Source: Rhodobacteraceae bacterium UBA6236
GTDB lineage: Bacteria; Pseudomonadota; Alphaproteobacteria; Rhodobacterales; Rhodobacteraceae
Assembly: GCA_002440945.1 (NCBI GenBank)
Contig: DJWG01000003.1
Coordinates: forward strand, 9,420-30,940
Direction of reading: 5' to 3'
DNA: 21,521 nucleotides
A program made the translations under genes and the position numbers. The stretch's first letter is position 1, and each line of letters begins with the position of its first letter. The notes beneath the pieces are model-generated. The model was not told where the DNA came from. It saw nothing but the letters and a program-made list of their open reading frames with translations, and searched no databases. Shown in pieces: positions 9,385-16,928 of the stretch.

Positions 9385-9398
9385 AACCGTTAACGGTT
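9385..9398. promoter_or_regulatory. Perfect 14-bp palindrome upstream of peptide-type ABC operon (candidate operator)
   Basis: The sequence AACCGTTAACGGTT is a perfect inverted repeat. It lies 26 bases upstream of the binding-protein start and just upstream of its ribosome-binding site. The position and symmetry fit a repressor operator in the leader or promoter of the operon. No regulator gene adjacent to this operon is visible, so the cognate factor is unknown. No convincing -35/-10 pair could be assigned around it. Confidence 0.45.
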
Positions 9399-9515
9399 GG
9401 GCCTTCTTTGGGGTGGGGATGTGAACGCGATCTGACGTCTGCATGAAGCTTTGATCACGCCTATGCGTCAGAAATAACACGGGAAAATGCGAAAGGGGGG
9501 TCGGCGACGGGCACG

Positions 9516-9546
9516 GGAAAAAGAACCGCCGGAGGAACCGGCGGCC
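9516..9546 (-). terminator. Rho-independent terminator of the HisD/ABC/phosphoesterase operon
   Basis: On the minus strand the arms CCGCCGG (9538-9544) and CCGGCGG (9526-9532) form a perfect 7-bp G/C stem with a 5-base loop. A T-rich run (TTCTTTTT) follows at 9518-9525. It lies 22 bases after the stop of the metallophosphoesterase gene, so it should end that operon before the downstream ABC operon, which runs in the same direction. Confidence 0.8.
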
Positions 9547-9568
9547 CCGTGTTTACGGTGCCGGCCCC

Positions 9569-10414
9569 TTAGCGGCGCGCGGCGCGATCGCGGCCGAAGT
9601 TTTCGGCGGCGATGACCGGATGGCGGTCGAGGAAGTTCTCGAAATGGACGACGCAGGCGTCGTCATCCGCCAGCACCACGGCATATTGGCCGGGGCCTTC
9701 CAGCCGTTCCTGAGGGCTTGCGTGGCTGGGCAGGTTCAGGCTGACGTTGTAGTGCCCGCCCGCCAGCGTGGTGAAGGGAATGCCCTTCCAGATGCCCGTC
9801 GTGGTGATGTGGACATGGCCCGCGATCACCTGACGCACGTCGGGGTGGCTTAGCAACACCTCAAGAAACGCCGGGGCGTCTTCCAGGATGATGTCATCCA
9901 CCGGCATCGACAGCGGCATCGCATGGTGATGCAGCACCACGATCACCGGGCGATCCCGCGCCTCGTCGAGGCGGGCTTGCAACCAGTCGCGCCGCGCCGC
10001 GCAGATCACGCCGCCGACCAGCCCCGGTTCGGTGCTGTCCAGAAGGATGATCCGGTGGCCCTTCAGGTCGATGACCTTCTGGACATGACCGTTGTCATCG
10101 GCGTGTTCGTTGCCGAAGACCTGCAGGAACACGCCCCGGTCGTCGTGGTTGCCCAGCATCAGATGCGTGTCCACCGACAAGGGCGCGATGACCTTTGCCA
10201 GACGGGCGTAGGCCTCGGCCTCGCCCAGATCGGCGAGGTCGCCCGCAAGGATGCAAAGATCGGCGTCGGCGTGGTGGGTGTTCACGCTTTCGACCGCCGC
10301 CGCCAGCCGCGCCGCGGTGTCGAGGGTGTTGGACACCTCGCCTTCCGGCACCAGGTGCAGGTCGGACATGATCACCAGCTTGAGCGGCCGGTTGGCGTTG
10401 AAATCATCCCTCAT
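9569..10414 (-). CDS. Class III metallophosphoesterase (cyclic-nucleotide / glycerophosphodiester phosphodiesterase-like)
   Basis: This predicted cytoplasmic enzyme of 281 residues has no signal peptide and carries the full calcineurin-like metal-binding set: D18-x-H20 (S-D-L-H), D59 (G-D-L-A-D), N89-H90 (G-N-H-D), H162/H163 (L-H-H-H) and H200-x-H202 (G-H-V-H). This arrangement is that of the CpdA/GpdQ group, which hydrolyses phosphodiesters or phosphomonoesters with two metal ions. Substrates in the group vary (cAMP, glycerophosphodiesters and others), so only the hydrolytic chemistry is safe. It is the last gene of a seven-gene operon. Its ATG overlaps the stop of the TIM-barrel isomerase gene by four bases. 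An intrinsic terminator follows. Its place in an uptake operon suggests a catabolic phosphodiesterase rather than a signalling role, but that is inference. Confidence 0.88.
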   Translation of the reverse strand: MRDDFNANRPLKLVIMSDLHLVPEGEVSNTLDTAARLAAAVESVNTHHADADLCILAGDLADLGEAEAYARLAKVIAPLSVDTHLMLGNHDDRGVFLQVFGNEHADDNGHVQKVIDLKGHRIILLDSTEPGLVGGVICAARRDWLQARLDEARDRPVIVVLHHHAMPLSMPVDDIILEDAPAFLEVLLSHPDVRQVIAGHVHITTTGIWKGIPFTTLAGGHYNVSLNLPSHASPQERLEGPGQYAVVLADDDACVVHFENFLDRHPVIAAENFGRDRAARR

Positions 10415-11226
10415 TGCGCCAACCCCAGGCCTTCCAGATAGGCCATCGAGGCCGCGATCCCGGCCTTGTCACGCAGTTCAAGGATCAGGCGCGGCTTGAC
10501 GTTCAGCGTGGCGATGGCGCGGAACACGGCCGTCCAGCGGATCGTGCCTTCGCCCAGCGCCCAGTGGCGGTCGGCATAGCCTTCGGCATCCTGCAGGTGG
10601 ATGTGGTCAAGCAGGTCGCCCGCGGCGGTCACGAAATAGTCGACGGGGGGCGCGCCGGTGCTGCCGTGGGCGTAATGGGCGTGACCGGTGTCGATCGAGA
10701 GTTTCAGCGCGGGCGAGTTGAAGCTTTCGACCAGACGCTGGCGGTCCTTCGGGTCGATGTCCTCGATGTTCTCCATCACCAGGGTGACGCCCTGGTTTTC
10801 GGCCTGCTTGACCGCCGCGCCGATGCAGGCGTGGACGTTGTCCATCAGCTTCTGGCGGTTGTCGGGATAGTTGTCGAGGTTGTTGTAATCCCAGGTCGTA
10901 TAGGGCGAATGGATCACCATCTGTGTGGCGCCGACCGCTTCGCAGATCCCCAGGCCCTGCGCCATGCGGCGGGCGACGACGCGCTGCACTTCCGGGTCCG
11001 AGGTGCCGATGGTGAAGCCCCAGAACGGGCCGTGGATGCCCAGGCGGCCAGTGTAGCCATCCAGAAGCTTGCGGGTATGTTCGGCCTCGGCCGACCAGTC
11101 GCCATCCAGCACCGCGGCGGTGTGGAAGGCCTGCAGTTCCAGATCGCGGTTCTTGTCGAGGATCCAGTTGCGCCAGGTCTGGAGGCCTTCGGTCCCCAAT
11201 GCCGCGCCGATGACGGGAAGTGACAT
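10411..11226 (-). CDS. Sugar phosphate isomerase/epimerase-like TIM-barrel protein (AP endonuclease 2 superfamily)
   Basis: The protein has 271 residues, the normal length for this single-domain TIM-barrel family (IolE/IolI, hydroxypyruvate isomerase and related metal-dependent isomerases and epimerases). Strand-end motifs occur in the expected order: I-H-G-P-F at 64-68, V-I-H-S-P at 104-108, V-M-E-N-I-E at 150-155, S-I-D-T-G-H-A at 177-183, H-I-H-L-Q-D at 208-213, G-E-G-T-I at 225-229 and L-I-L-E-L at 247-251. E152, D179, H208 or H210, and E250 are the probable metal ligands. An AGGAG lies 5 bases before the ATG. The stop overlaps the metallophosphoesterase start (ATGA), implying matched expression and perhaps sequential steps. 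The exact substrate is not deducible, and an endonuclease IV-like role is unlikely in this operon. Confidence 0.85.
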   Translation of the reverse strand: MSLPVIGAALGTEGLQTWRNWILDKNRDLELQAFHTAAVLDGDWSAEAEHTRKLLDGYTGRLGIHGPFWGFTIGTSDPEVQRVVARRMAQGLGICEAVGATQMVIHSPYTTWDYNNLDNYPDNRQKLMDNVHACIGAAVKQAENQGVTLVMENIEDIDPKDRQRLVESFNSPALKLSIDTGHAHYAHGSTGAPPVDYFVTAAGDLLDHIHLQDAEGYADRHWALGEGTIRWTAVFRAIATLNVKPRLILELRDKAGIAASMAYLEGLGLAQ

Positions 11227-11316
11227 GTCGTCTCCTGCTGTTCGGTTTCGAACCAGCGGTTAGGCGACGCCCGTAACTGCAGGGTGACGTTGGGATGAGA
11301 GTTCGGTTACACCCTT

Positions 11317-11333
11317 GGGTCGCTGACCGACCC
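11317..11333 (-). other. Intercistronic hairpin at the end of the second permease gene
   Basis: The arms GGGTCG (11317-11322) and CGACCC (11328-11333) form a perfect 6-bp stem with a 5-base loop, touching the permease stop codon. No T-run follows on the minus strand, so it is more likely an mRNA-stabilising or processing hairpin than a terminator. The 106-base gap to the isomerase gene holds nothing else recognised. Confidence 0.4.
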
Positions 11334-12154
11334 TAGCTGGCGGTGTTCTGGGCCAAGGCTTCAGCCTTCCGCGCCCGGGCTTTCTGGCGGGCCGGTCCCA
11401 GCCGCACCAGCATGAGCGCCGCGGCGATGACGATGGTGCCCACGATGATGATGAAAGCCGCCGAGGCGATGGCCGGGCTGATGTTTTCGCGCAGGGTGGA
11501 AAACATCTGCCGCGCCAGAGTGCGCTGGTTCGGGCCGGCGACGAACAGGGTCAGCACCACCTCATCCAATGACGTCGCGAAGGCCAGAGCCGCGCCCGAC
11601 AGGACGCCGGGCATGGCCAGCGGCAGCGTCACCAGACGGAACACCCGCCAGGGCGAGGCGCCAAGGCTTTCGGCGGCGCGTTCGACCCGCCGGTCGACGC
11701 CCGCAAGCGCCCCCGAGACCGAGATCACCACGAAGGGCAGGGCGATCACGCTATGGGCCACGATCACCGAGAAATAGGTCGAATTGATACCCAGCCGCAC
11801 GAACATCGCCTGCATGCCGACGCCGAGGACCACCGCCGGAACCACCATCGGCAAGAGGAACAGGGTGCGGATCTGGTTCTTGAGGCTCAGTTCCCGCGAC
11901 CGCAGGCCAAGGGCGGCGAGCGTGCCCAGAACCGTGGCCAGAACCGTCGTCGACGAGGCGATGATCGCGCTGTTCAGGATCGCACGGTTCCAGGTGGCGT
12001 TGTTGATCAGTTCCGAAAACCAGCGGAAGGAAAAGGCCGGGATCGGATAGGTCAGGAACGCGCTTGAGGTGAAGGCCAGCGGCAGGATCACCAGAAGCGG
12101 CGCCACAAGGAAGATGACGATCAGCGTGGCGTAGATGGCCTTGGCGTATTTCAT
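11333..12154 (-). CDS. ABC transporter permease, polyamine/iron/2-AEP type (PotC-like)
   Basis: This inner-membrane permease has 273 residues, close to PotC size. The open frame extends upstream, but the start at 12152-12154 is chosen. It gives M-K-Y-A-K-A-I-Y followed at once by a classic first membrane helix (about 8-29), lies 5 bases after the upstream permease stop, and has a G-rich sequence before it. The coupling loop is at about 157-183 (R-A-A-E-S-L-G-A-S-P-W-R-V-F-R, ending L-P-L-A-M-P-G). S-L-D-E-V-V at 195-200 is also typical of PotC/PhnV-like subunits. A basic, alanine-rich cytoplasmic tail follows the last helix. It pairs with the PotB-like subunit encoded just upstream. Confidence 0.92.
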   Translation of the reverse strand: MKYAKAIYATLIVIFLVAPLLVILPLAFTSSAFLTYPIPAFSFRWFSELINNATWNRAILNSAIIASSTTVLATVLGTLAALGLRSRELSLKNQIRTLFLLPMVVPAVVLGVGMQAMFVRLGINSTYFSVIVAHSVIALPFVVISVSGALAGVDRRVERAAESLGASPWRVFRLVTLPLAMPGVLSGAALAFATSLDEVVLTLFVAGPNQRTLARQMFSTLRENISPAIASAAFIIIVGTIVIAAALMLVRLGPARQKARARKAEALAQNTAS

Positions 12155-12159
12155 CCCCG

Positions 12160-13326
12160 TCACCCCATCTGTCCGGGTTCGCGCGACAGCCGGTTGTAAA
12201 GCGCGTAAAGCACCAGCGTCAGCACCAGAAGGATCAGGCCCAGGGCGGCGGCCATGCTCCAGTTCGCGGAGCCAGTGGCATAGAAGGCGATGACATAAGA
12301 AATCATCTGGTCGGTCGCGCCGCCGATCAGCGCGGGCGTGATGTAGTAGCCGATGGCCGACATGAAGACGAGAAGCATCCCTGAGACGACCCCCCGCAGG
12401 CTGAGCGGCAGAAGAACCCGCAGGAAGGCGCGGACGGGATGCGCGCCCAGCGAGGCGGCAGCGCCCATCAGGTTGCCGGGCACGGTCAGCAGCACCGAAT
12501 AGATCGGCAGCACCATGAAGGGCAGCAGCACATGGGTCATCGCAAGCACGACGCCGAAGCGGTTGTAGATCAGCACGAGCGGGCCGTTCGTGAGGCCAAG
12601 GCCCATTAGCGCCTGGTTGATGAGGCCGTTTTCCTGCAGAAGGATCATCCAGGCCGCCGTCCGCACCAGAAGCGATGTCCAGAGCGGCAGAAGAACCGCG
12701 CCCAAAAGCAGCGCGCGCTTCCATCCGGTGACGGAAGCCGTGACCATCGCGTAGGGCAGGCCGATTAGCAGGCAGCAGATCGTGACCATCGCCCCCGTCC
12801 AGAGCGTGCGCAGGAGGATCGCGGCATTGGCCGAACTGCCGGCGGGCATCGACTGGATCGAGCCGTCGGCGCCGCGTTCCATATCGACCGAAGCCAGCAG
12901 ATAAGCGTCGGTATAGGGCGAGGCGTTTTCGCGGATCGCAAGCCAATAGGCGGTGTCACCCCAGCGCTTGTCGATCTCGGGCAGGGGTTGGTCGGGGTTT
13001 TCCTTGAGCGCCGTCACGGTCTTGCCCATCAAGGACCGGAACCCGGATTTCGAGGCGTTGAGCCGCCGGATCACGTCGCCCATCGCCATTTCGTCGGTGT
13101 TGGTGGCGATATCGGACCTGAGCGCGGCCTGCACCTCATCGTCAGGCAGGCCTTCGCCGTTCCAGCCGGAAATGGCGGAGGCCGTTTGCGGCAGGACGCG
13201 GGAAATCGCCGGGTCCGAGACCGCTTGCGAAATCACCGTCACCAGCGGCCAGATGAAGAAGACCCCCAGAAAGATCAGAAGCGGCGCGATGAGGACCAGC
13301 GCCTTCAACTGCGGGGCGCGGCTCAT
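12160..13326 (-). CDS. ABC transporter permease, polyamine type (PotB-like) with long extracytoplasmic insert
   Basis: This permease has 388 residues, about 110 more than E. coli PotB. The start at 13324-13326 gives M-S-R-A-P-Q-L-K and overlaps the ATPase stop by four bases (ATGA). The in-frame ATG at 13387-13389 would place 21 polar residues before it and overlap the ATPase gene more. The first membrane helix is at about 8-33. A soluble, charged segment at about 35-167 follows, containing several D/E/K-rich helices. The remaining helices start at about 168. The coupling loop is at 288-312 (G-A-A-A-S-L-G-A-H-P-V-R-A-F, ending L-P-L-S). The extra length is entirely between helices 1 and 2, on the predicted periplasmic side. 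Related long permeases occur in alphaproteobacteria, but the role of the insert is not known to me. Confidence 0.9.
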   Translation of the reverse strand: MSRAPQLKALVLIAPLLIFLGVFFIWPLVTVISQAVSDPAISRVLPQTASAISGWNGEGLPDDEVQAALRSDIATNTDEMAMGDVIRRLNASKSGFRSLMGKTVTALKENPDQPLPEIDKRWGDTAYWLAIRENASPYTDAYLLASVDMERGADGSIQSMPAGSSANAAILLRTLWTGAMVTICCLLIGLPYAMVTASVTGWKRALLLGAVLLPLWTSLLVRTAAWMILLQENGLINQALMGLGLTNGPLVLIYNRFGVVLAMTHVLLPFMVLPIYSVLLTVPGNLMGAAASLGAHPVRAFLRVLLPLSLRGVVSGMLLVFMSAIGYYITPALIGGATDQMISYVIAFYATGSANWSMAAALGLILLVLTLVLYALYNRLSREPGQMG

Positions 13327-14399
13327 GGCGCGATGACCCAGCCGTCGGTTGGCCGGAAACTCAGCGCGACCTGCGATCCGTTCGGCCATTCGGCGGCCTT
13401 TCGCGGAACGCGGGCGATGATGCGGCCGACCGGGGTGGTGACCACGATGCGCAGGTGGTCGCCCTGATAGATCGTGTCGGCGACCTCGCCGCGCAGGCTG
13501 TTCAGACCGGCAAGCGCGTCTGAAGGCCCATGCAGGTCGATCCGTTCGGGCCGCAGCGACAGAAGCGCATCCGATCCCGCCGCAAGGCCCGGCGCGCCTT
13601 CGGCATGCAGGACGCTGCCATCTGCAAGTGTCAGCGCGATCTTGCCGCCTTCGATGCCAGAGATCTTTCCTGCCAGAAGGTTGGTTTCACCGATGAATTC
13701 GGCCACGAACCGGTTCGCGGGGTGGTCATAGACCTCGCGCGGGGCGGCGCATTGCTGGATCTGGCCCTTGTTGAAGACGGCGATGCGGTCCGACATGGTC
13801 AGGGCCTCATCCTGGTCATGGGTGACGAAAATGATCGTGAGGCCCAGCCGGTGGTGAAGCTCGCGGATATCAAGCTGCATCTGTTCGCGCAGTTGCTTGT
13901 CCAGCGCGCCCAAAGGTTCGTCCATCAGCACCACGCGCGGTTCGAACACCAGCGATCGGGCCAGCGCCACGCGCTGTTGCTGGCCGCCCGAAAGCTGGCC
14001 GGGCATCCGGTCGCTCAGGTGGCCAAGCTGCACCATGTCGAGCGCGCGTTTGACGCGGGTTGCGATTTCGGACCGGGGCGTGCCGCGCATTTCCAGCGGG
14101 AAGGCCACGTTCTTCGAAATGGTCATGTGCGGAAACAGCGCGTAGTTCTGGAACACCACGCCCATGTCGCGCTTGTAGGTCGGCACATCGTTCAGGCGCT
14201 GACCGTCGAGCGTGATGGCGCCCCCGGTCACGCTTTCGAAGCCCGCGAGCATCATCAGAAGCGTTGTCTTGCCTGACCCGGACGGCCCCAGAAGGCTTAC
14301 GAATTCGCCGCGCCGGATGGTCAGGTCCAGGTCTTCCACGACGCGGACAGCGCCGTAATCCTTGGTGACCTTGTCGAAACGCATGAAGTTATCGGTCAC
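13323..14399 (-). CDS. ABC transporter ATP-binding protein, polyamine/iron type (PotA-like)
   Basis: This ATPase subunit has 358 residues. I choose the GTG at 14397-14399 because a strong AAGGGGG lies 4-5 bases upstream and the N-terminus then reads V-T-D-N-F-M-R-F-D-K. The ATG at 14382-14384, 15 bases later, is the alternative. The open frame also extends upstream to 14477 without a ribosome-binding site. Walker A G-P-S-G-S-G-K-T is at 38-45, the Q-loop is Q84, the signature L-S-G-G-Q is at 136-140, Walker B V-V-L-M-D-E is at 156-161, and the switch histidine is H194. A TOBE domain occupies roughly 270-355, as in PotA, UgpC and FbpC. The stop overlaps the PotB-like start. Confidence 0.93.
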   Translation of the reverse strand: MTDNFMRFDKVTKDYGAVRVVEDLDLTIRRGEFVSLLGPSGSGKTTLLMMLAGFESVTGGAITLDGQRLNDVPTYKRDMGVVFQNYALFPHMTISKNVAFPLEMRGTPRSEIATRVKRALDMVQLGHLSDRMPGQLSGGQQQRVALARSLVFEPRVVLMDEPLGALDKQLREQMQLDIRELHHRLGLTIIFVTHDQDEALTMSDRIAVFNKGQIQQCAAPREVYDHPANRFVAEFIGETNLLAGKISGIEGGKIALTLADGSVLHAEGAPGLAAGSDALLSLRPERIDLHGPSDALAGLNSLRGEVADTIYQGDHLRIVVTTPVGRIIARVPRKAAEWPNGSQVALSFRPTDGWVIAP

Positions 14400-14462
14400 G
14401 ATTCCCCCTTCGTGATCGTGGAATGAAAGCCCCGGGTCGCGGCTGACGTTCCGGTCTTTTCG

Positions 14463-14494
14463 AAAAGGGCCGGCCAACCTGCGCTGACCGGCCC
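14463..14494 (-). other. Intercistronic hairpin / attenuator after the binding-protein gene
   Basis: The arms GGGCCGG (14467-14473) and CCGGCCC (14488-14494) form a perfect 7-bp stem with a 14-base loop. On the minus strand four T residues follow. It starts 9 bases after the stop of the binding-protein gene. A partial terminator here would let the receptor be made in excess over the membrane subunits, a common arrangement in ABC importer operons. Confidence 0.6.
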
Positions 14495-14502
14495 CAGAGA
14501 TT

Positions 14503-15564
14503 TTACTGCGCGACCCAGGCGTTGAACCGTTGCGTCAGTTCCTCGGAATTGTCGACCCAGAAGTCGACGTTCAGCGGAATGGAAACGGCAAGGTTTTCGG
14601 CATAGGTCGGCAGGTCGGGGGCATATTTCGCATCGACCATCTCGGCCGCCTTCTTCACCGGCAGACCGTAGGCGATGTGTTCGGGCAGTTTCGAGAGGTT
14701 CTCGGGCGCGTTGGCGAAGGCGATGAAGTCCATGCCGTCGTCCTTGTTCTCGGCGCCTTTCAGGATCACCCAGCTGTCGACGGCATAGATGCTCTGGTTC
14801 CAGACCAGCTTCATGTTGGTGCCTTCGGTCTTGTTCAGGCCGGTGATGCGGCCGTTGTAGGCGGTCGACATCACCACGTCGCCGGTCTGCAGCAGGCTGA
14901 GCGGCTGCGCGCCGGCTTCCCACCAGACGAGGTTCGGGCGCAGTTCATCCAGCTTCTTGAAGGCCCGGTCGACGCCTTCCGGGGTGGCAAGCACATCATA
15001 GACCTCATTGGCGGGAACGCCGTCGGCCATCAGGGCGATTTCCAGCGAATATTTCGCACCCTTGCGCAAGCCGCGCTTGCCGGGGAACTTGTTCACATCC
15101 CAGAAATCGGCCCAGCTTTTCGGCGTCTCGCCCGTCAGCTTGTTGCCGTCATAGGTCAGCGCGACCGACCACACGATATGGCCCGCGCCGCAATCCGACG
15201 TGCCAGCCTCGATGTAGGAGTCCTTGCCGCCGAGCTTTTCCCAATCGAGCTTTTCGTAGATGCCATCGGCGCAGCCCAGCGCCAGTTCCTCGGCCTCGAC
15301 CTGAACCACGTCCCAGTTGGGCTGACCGGCCTTGACCTTGGATTGCAGCACGCCGTAGCCGCCTTCCCAGGCCTCATCCAGAACGGGCTTGCCCAGCTTT
15401 TCGGCGAAAGGCTTGAAGAACAGTTCGCGCTGGGCGTCCTGGAAGGTGCCGCCCCAGGACACGATGGTCAGGTCGCGGGCAACCGCGGCGGTGCTGCCAA
15501 GCGCCAGCAGGACGGCGCCCGCGGCGAGGGCATTGCGGTAGCCGGCAAATCGTTTGCTTGTCAT
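14503..15564 (-). CDS. Periplasmic solute-binding protein, polyamine/iron/organophosphonate type (PotD-like)
   Basis: This receptor has 353 residues. It has a Sec-type signal: basic start M-T-S-K-R-F, a hydrophobic core at about 11-26, and probable cleavage after A-V-A at 27-29. The mature protein begins with D-L-T-I-V-S-W-G-G-T-F, the usual first strand of the family-8/PotD-like binding fold. Later family features include P-K-S-W-A-D-F-W-D around 141 and the hinge-region I-Y-A-V-D-S-W. An AGGGGAG lies upstream of the ATG at a spacing of about 10. It follows the HisD-like gene after an 80-base gap holding a hairpin, and precedes the ATPase after an attenuator-like hairpin. Ligands of this family range from polyamines to ferric iron, phosphonates and sugars, and I cannot choose among them. 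Confidence 0.9.
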   Translation of the reverse strand: MTSKRFAGYRNALAAGAVLLALGSTAAVARDLTIVSWGGTFQDAQRELFFKPFAEKLGKPVLDEAWEGGYGVLQSKVKAGQPNWDVVQVEAEELALGCADGIYEKLDWEKLGGKDSYIEAGTSDCGAGHIVWSVALTYDGNKLTGETPKSWADFWDVNKFPGKRGLRKGAKYSLEIALMADGVPANEVYDVLATPEGVDRAFKKLDELRPNLVWWEAGAQPLSLLQTGDVVMSTAYNGRITGLNKTEGTNMKLVWNQSIYAVDSWVILKGAENKDDGMDFIAFANAPENLSKLPEHIAYGLPVKKAAEMVDAKYAPDLPTYAENLAVSIPLNVDFWVDNSEELTQRFNAWVAQ

Positions 15565-15604
15565 TGTTTTGTCACTCCCCTGTTTTTTACTTGGACGTTA
15601 CAAC

Positions 15605-15637
15605 TGTCGCGCGGAATTTCACAAGCCCCGCGCGACA
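15605..15637 (-). other. Intercistronic hairpin between HisD-like and binding-protein genes
   Basis: The arms at 15605-15614 (TGTCGCGCGG) and 15628-15637 (CCGCGCGACA) pair perfectly over 10 bp with a 13-base loop. No T-run follows on the minus strand, so full termination is unlikely. It begins 7 bases after the HisD-like stop. It probably protects or processes the transcript, or marks a partial stop between dehydrogenase and transporter. Confidence 0.55.
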
Positions 15638-15644
15638 TGATGTT

Positions 15645-16928
15645 TCAATTCTGTTCCACCCGGAAGGCGGCGGCCCGCCGGTGGCCTTCCAGCCCTTCAG
15701 ACGCGCTTTGCCGGATCGCGGGCCATGCGACCTGCGCCACCGCGCCGTCGTCAAGCCATTGGTGGGTGCAGATCTTTACATAGGACCCGACCCAAAGCCC
15801 GCCGGTATAGCGGCCCGCGGCCATGGTGGGCAGGGTGTGGTTGGTGCCGATGCATTTGTCGGAATAGACCACCGAGGCATTTTCCCCGATGAAAAGCGAG
15901 CCGTAGTTCGACAGATCCCGCGCCATTGCCATCGCGTCCCTGGTGTGGACCTGAAGGTGTTCGGCGGCGATCACATCGGAATAGGCGATCATCACGGCGC
16001 GGTCGGGGACCACGGCAATTTCGCCATAGTCGCGCCACGCGACACCGGCGACGGGGGCGGTGGGCAGGTCCAGAAGCTGGCGTTCGACCTCGGCCAGCAC
16101 GGCCCTTGCCAATGCCGGGTCGGTGGTGATCAGGCCCACGCGGGTGCGCACGTCATGTTCGGCCTGGGCCAGCATGTCGGTCGCGATCATGCGCGGATTG
16201 CCGGTTTCGTCGGCAAGCGTGTAGATCTCGCTGGGCCCGGCCAGCTGGTCGATGCCCACGGGGCCGAAGACCTGACGCTTGGCTTCGTTCACGAAGGCAT
16301 TGCCGGGACCGACGATCTTGTCGACCTTCGGGATGGATTCGGTTCCGTAGGCCATCGCGGCGATGGCCTGCGCGCCGCCGACGCGGAAGATGCGGTCGGC
16401 GCCCGACATGTGGCATCCGGCGATCATCGCGGGGTGGGCGTTGGGGGGCAGGCAGGCGATGACCTCTTTCACGCCCGCGACCTTGGCCGGGACGATGGTC
16501 ATCACCGGGGCCGAAAGCAGCGGGTAGCGCCCGCCCGGGACGTAGCATCCGACCCGGCCGATCGGGATGACGCGGTGGCCGAGGTGGACGCCGGGCAGGG
16601 GTTCGACCTCAAGCGGCAGTATGGTGCCCAGCTGGGCGCGGGCGAAGGCGGTGACGTTGTCGATGGCGAATTGCGTGTCGGCGCGGGTCTGCGGGTCCAG
16701 CGCGGCGACGGCGGCTTCGCGGTCGGCCATCGGCACTTCCAGCACTTGCAGGTCCGAATTGTCGAATTGCTTCGAATAGTCGCGTACCGCCGCATCGCCC
16801 CGGGCGGCGACTTCGGCAAGGATCGCCTTGACCGTCGCCTCGACGGGGGCGGTGTCGTTGACCGCGTCGCGGGCGGGGGATTTGACGAAAGTGATAGTCC
16901 CTTCAAGGGCTTCGGGCAGTCTGGCCAT
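15645..16928 (-). CDS. Histidinol dehydrogenase paralogue (HisD-like alcohol dehydrogenase, HpsN-like group)
   Basis: The protein has 427 residues, the length of HisD. HisD enzymes carry out two successive NAD-dependent oxidations of an alcohol to a carboxylate with zinc. The expected zinc ligands are present: Q255 and H258 (L-A-Q-A-E-H-D), D357 and H416. The catalytic pair E323-H324 (A-A-E-H-L) and the A-G-P-S-E-I motif at 230-235 are also present. The segment 353-386 (V-V-Y-S-D-K-C-I-G-T-N-H-T-L-P-T, then Y-T-G-G-L-W-V-G) differs from biosynthetic HisD. It resembles the catabolic paralogues that include sulfopropanediol 3-dehydrogenase (HpsN). No his genes are near, and the gene heads an importer operon divergent from an XRE-cupin regulator, so a catabolic role is more likely than histidine synthesis. 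An AGGA sequence lies 8 bases before the ATG. The hpsO and hpsP partners are absent here, so dihydroxypropanesulfonate is only one candidate substrate. Confidence 0.87.
   Translation of the reverse strand: MARLPEALEGTITFVKSPARDAVNDTAPVEATVKAILAEVAARGDAAVRDYSKQFDNSDLQVLEVPMADREAAVAALDPQTRADTQFAIDNVTAFARAQLGTILPLEVEPLPGVHLGHRVIPIGRVGCYVPGGRYPLLSAPVMTIVPAKVAGVKEVIACLPPNAHPAMIAGCHMSGADRIFRVGGAQAIAAMAYGTESIPKVDKIVGPGNAFVNEAKRQVFGPVGIDQLAGPSEIYTLADETGNPRMIATDMLAQAEHDVRTRVGLITTDPALARAVLAEVERQLLDLPTAPVAGVAWRDYGEIAVVPDRAVMIAYSDVIAAEHLQVHTRDAMAMARDLSNYGSLFIGENASVVYSDKCIGTNHTLPTMAAGRYTGGLWVGSYVKICTHQWLDDGAVAQVAWPAIRQSASEGLEGHRRAAAFRVEQN

Noticed and set aside
7824..9446. Long plus-strand open frame (540 codons) opposite the peptide-type binding protein
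   Set aside because: It mirrors a full-length SBP_bac_5 gene with a signal peptide. The antisense product is low-complexity, rich in D, H, R and G, with no family similarity.
15645..16928. Histidine-biosynthesis histidinol dehydrogenase
   Set aside because: No other his genes are adjacent, and the active-site segment is of the catabolic paralogue type. The operon context is an importer with a PuuR-like regulator.
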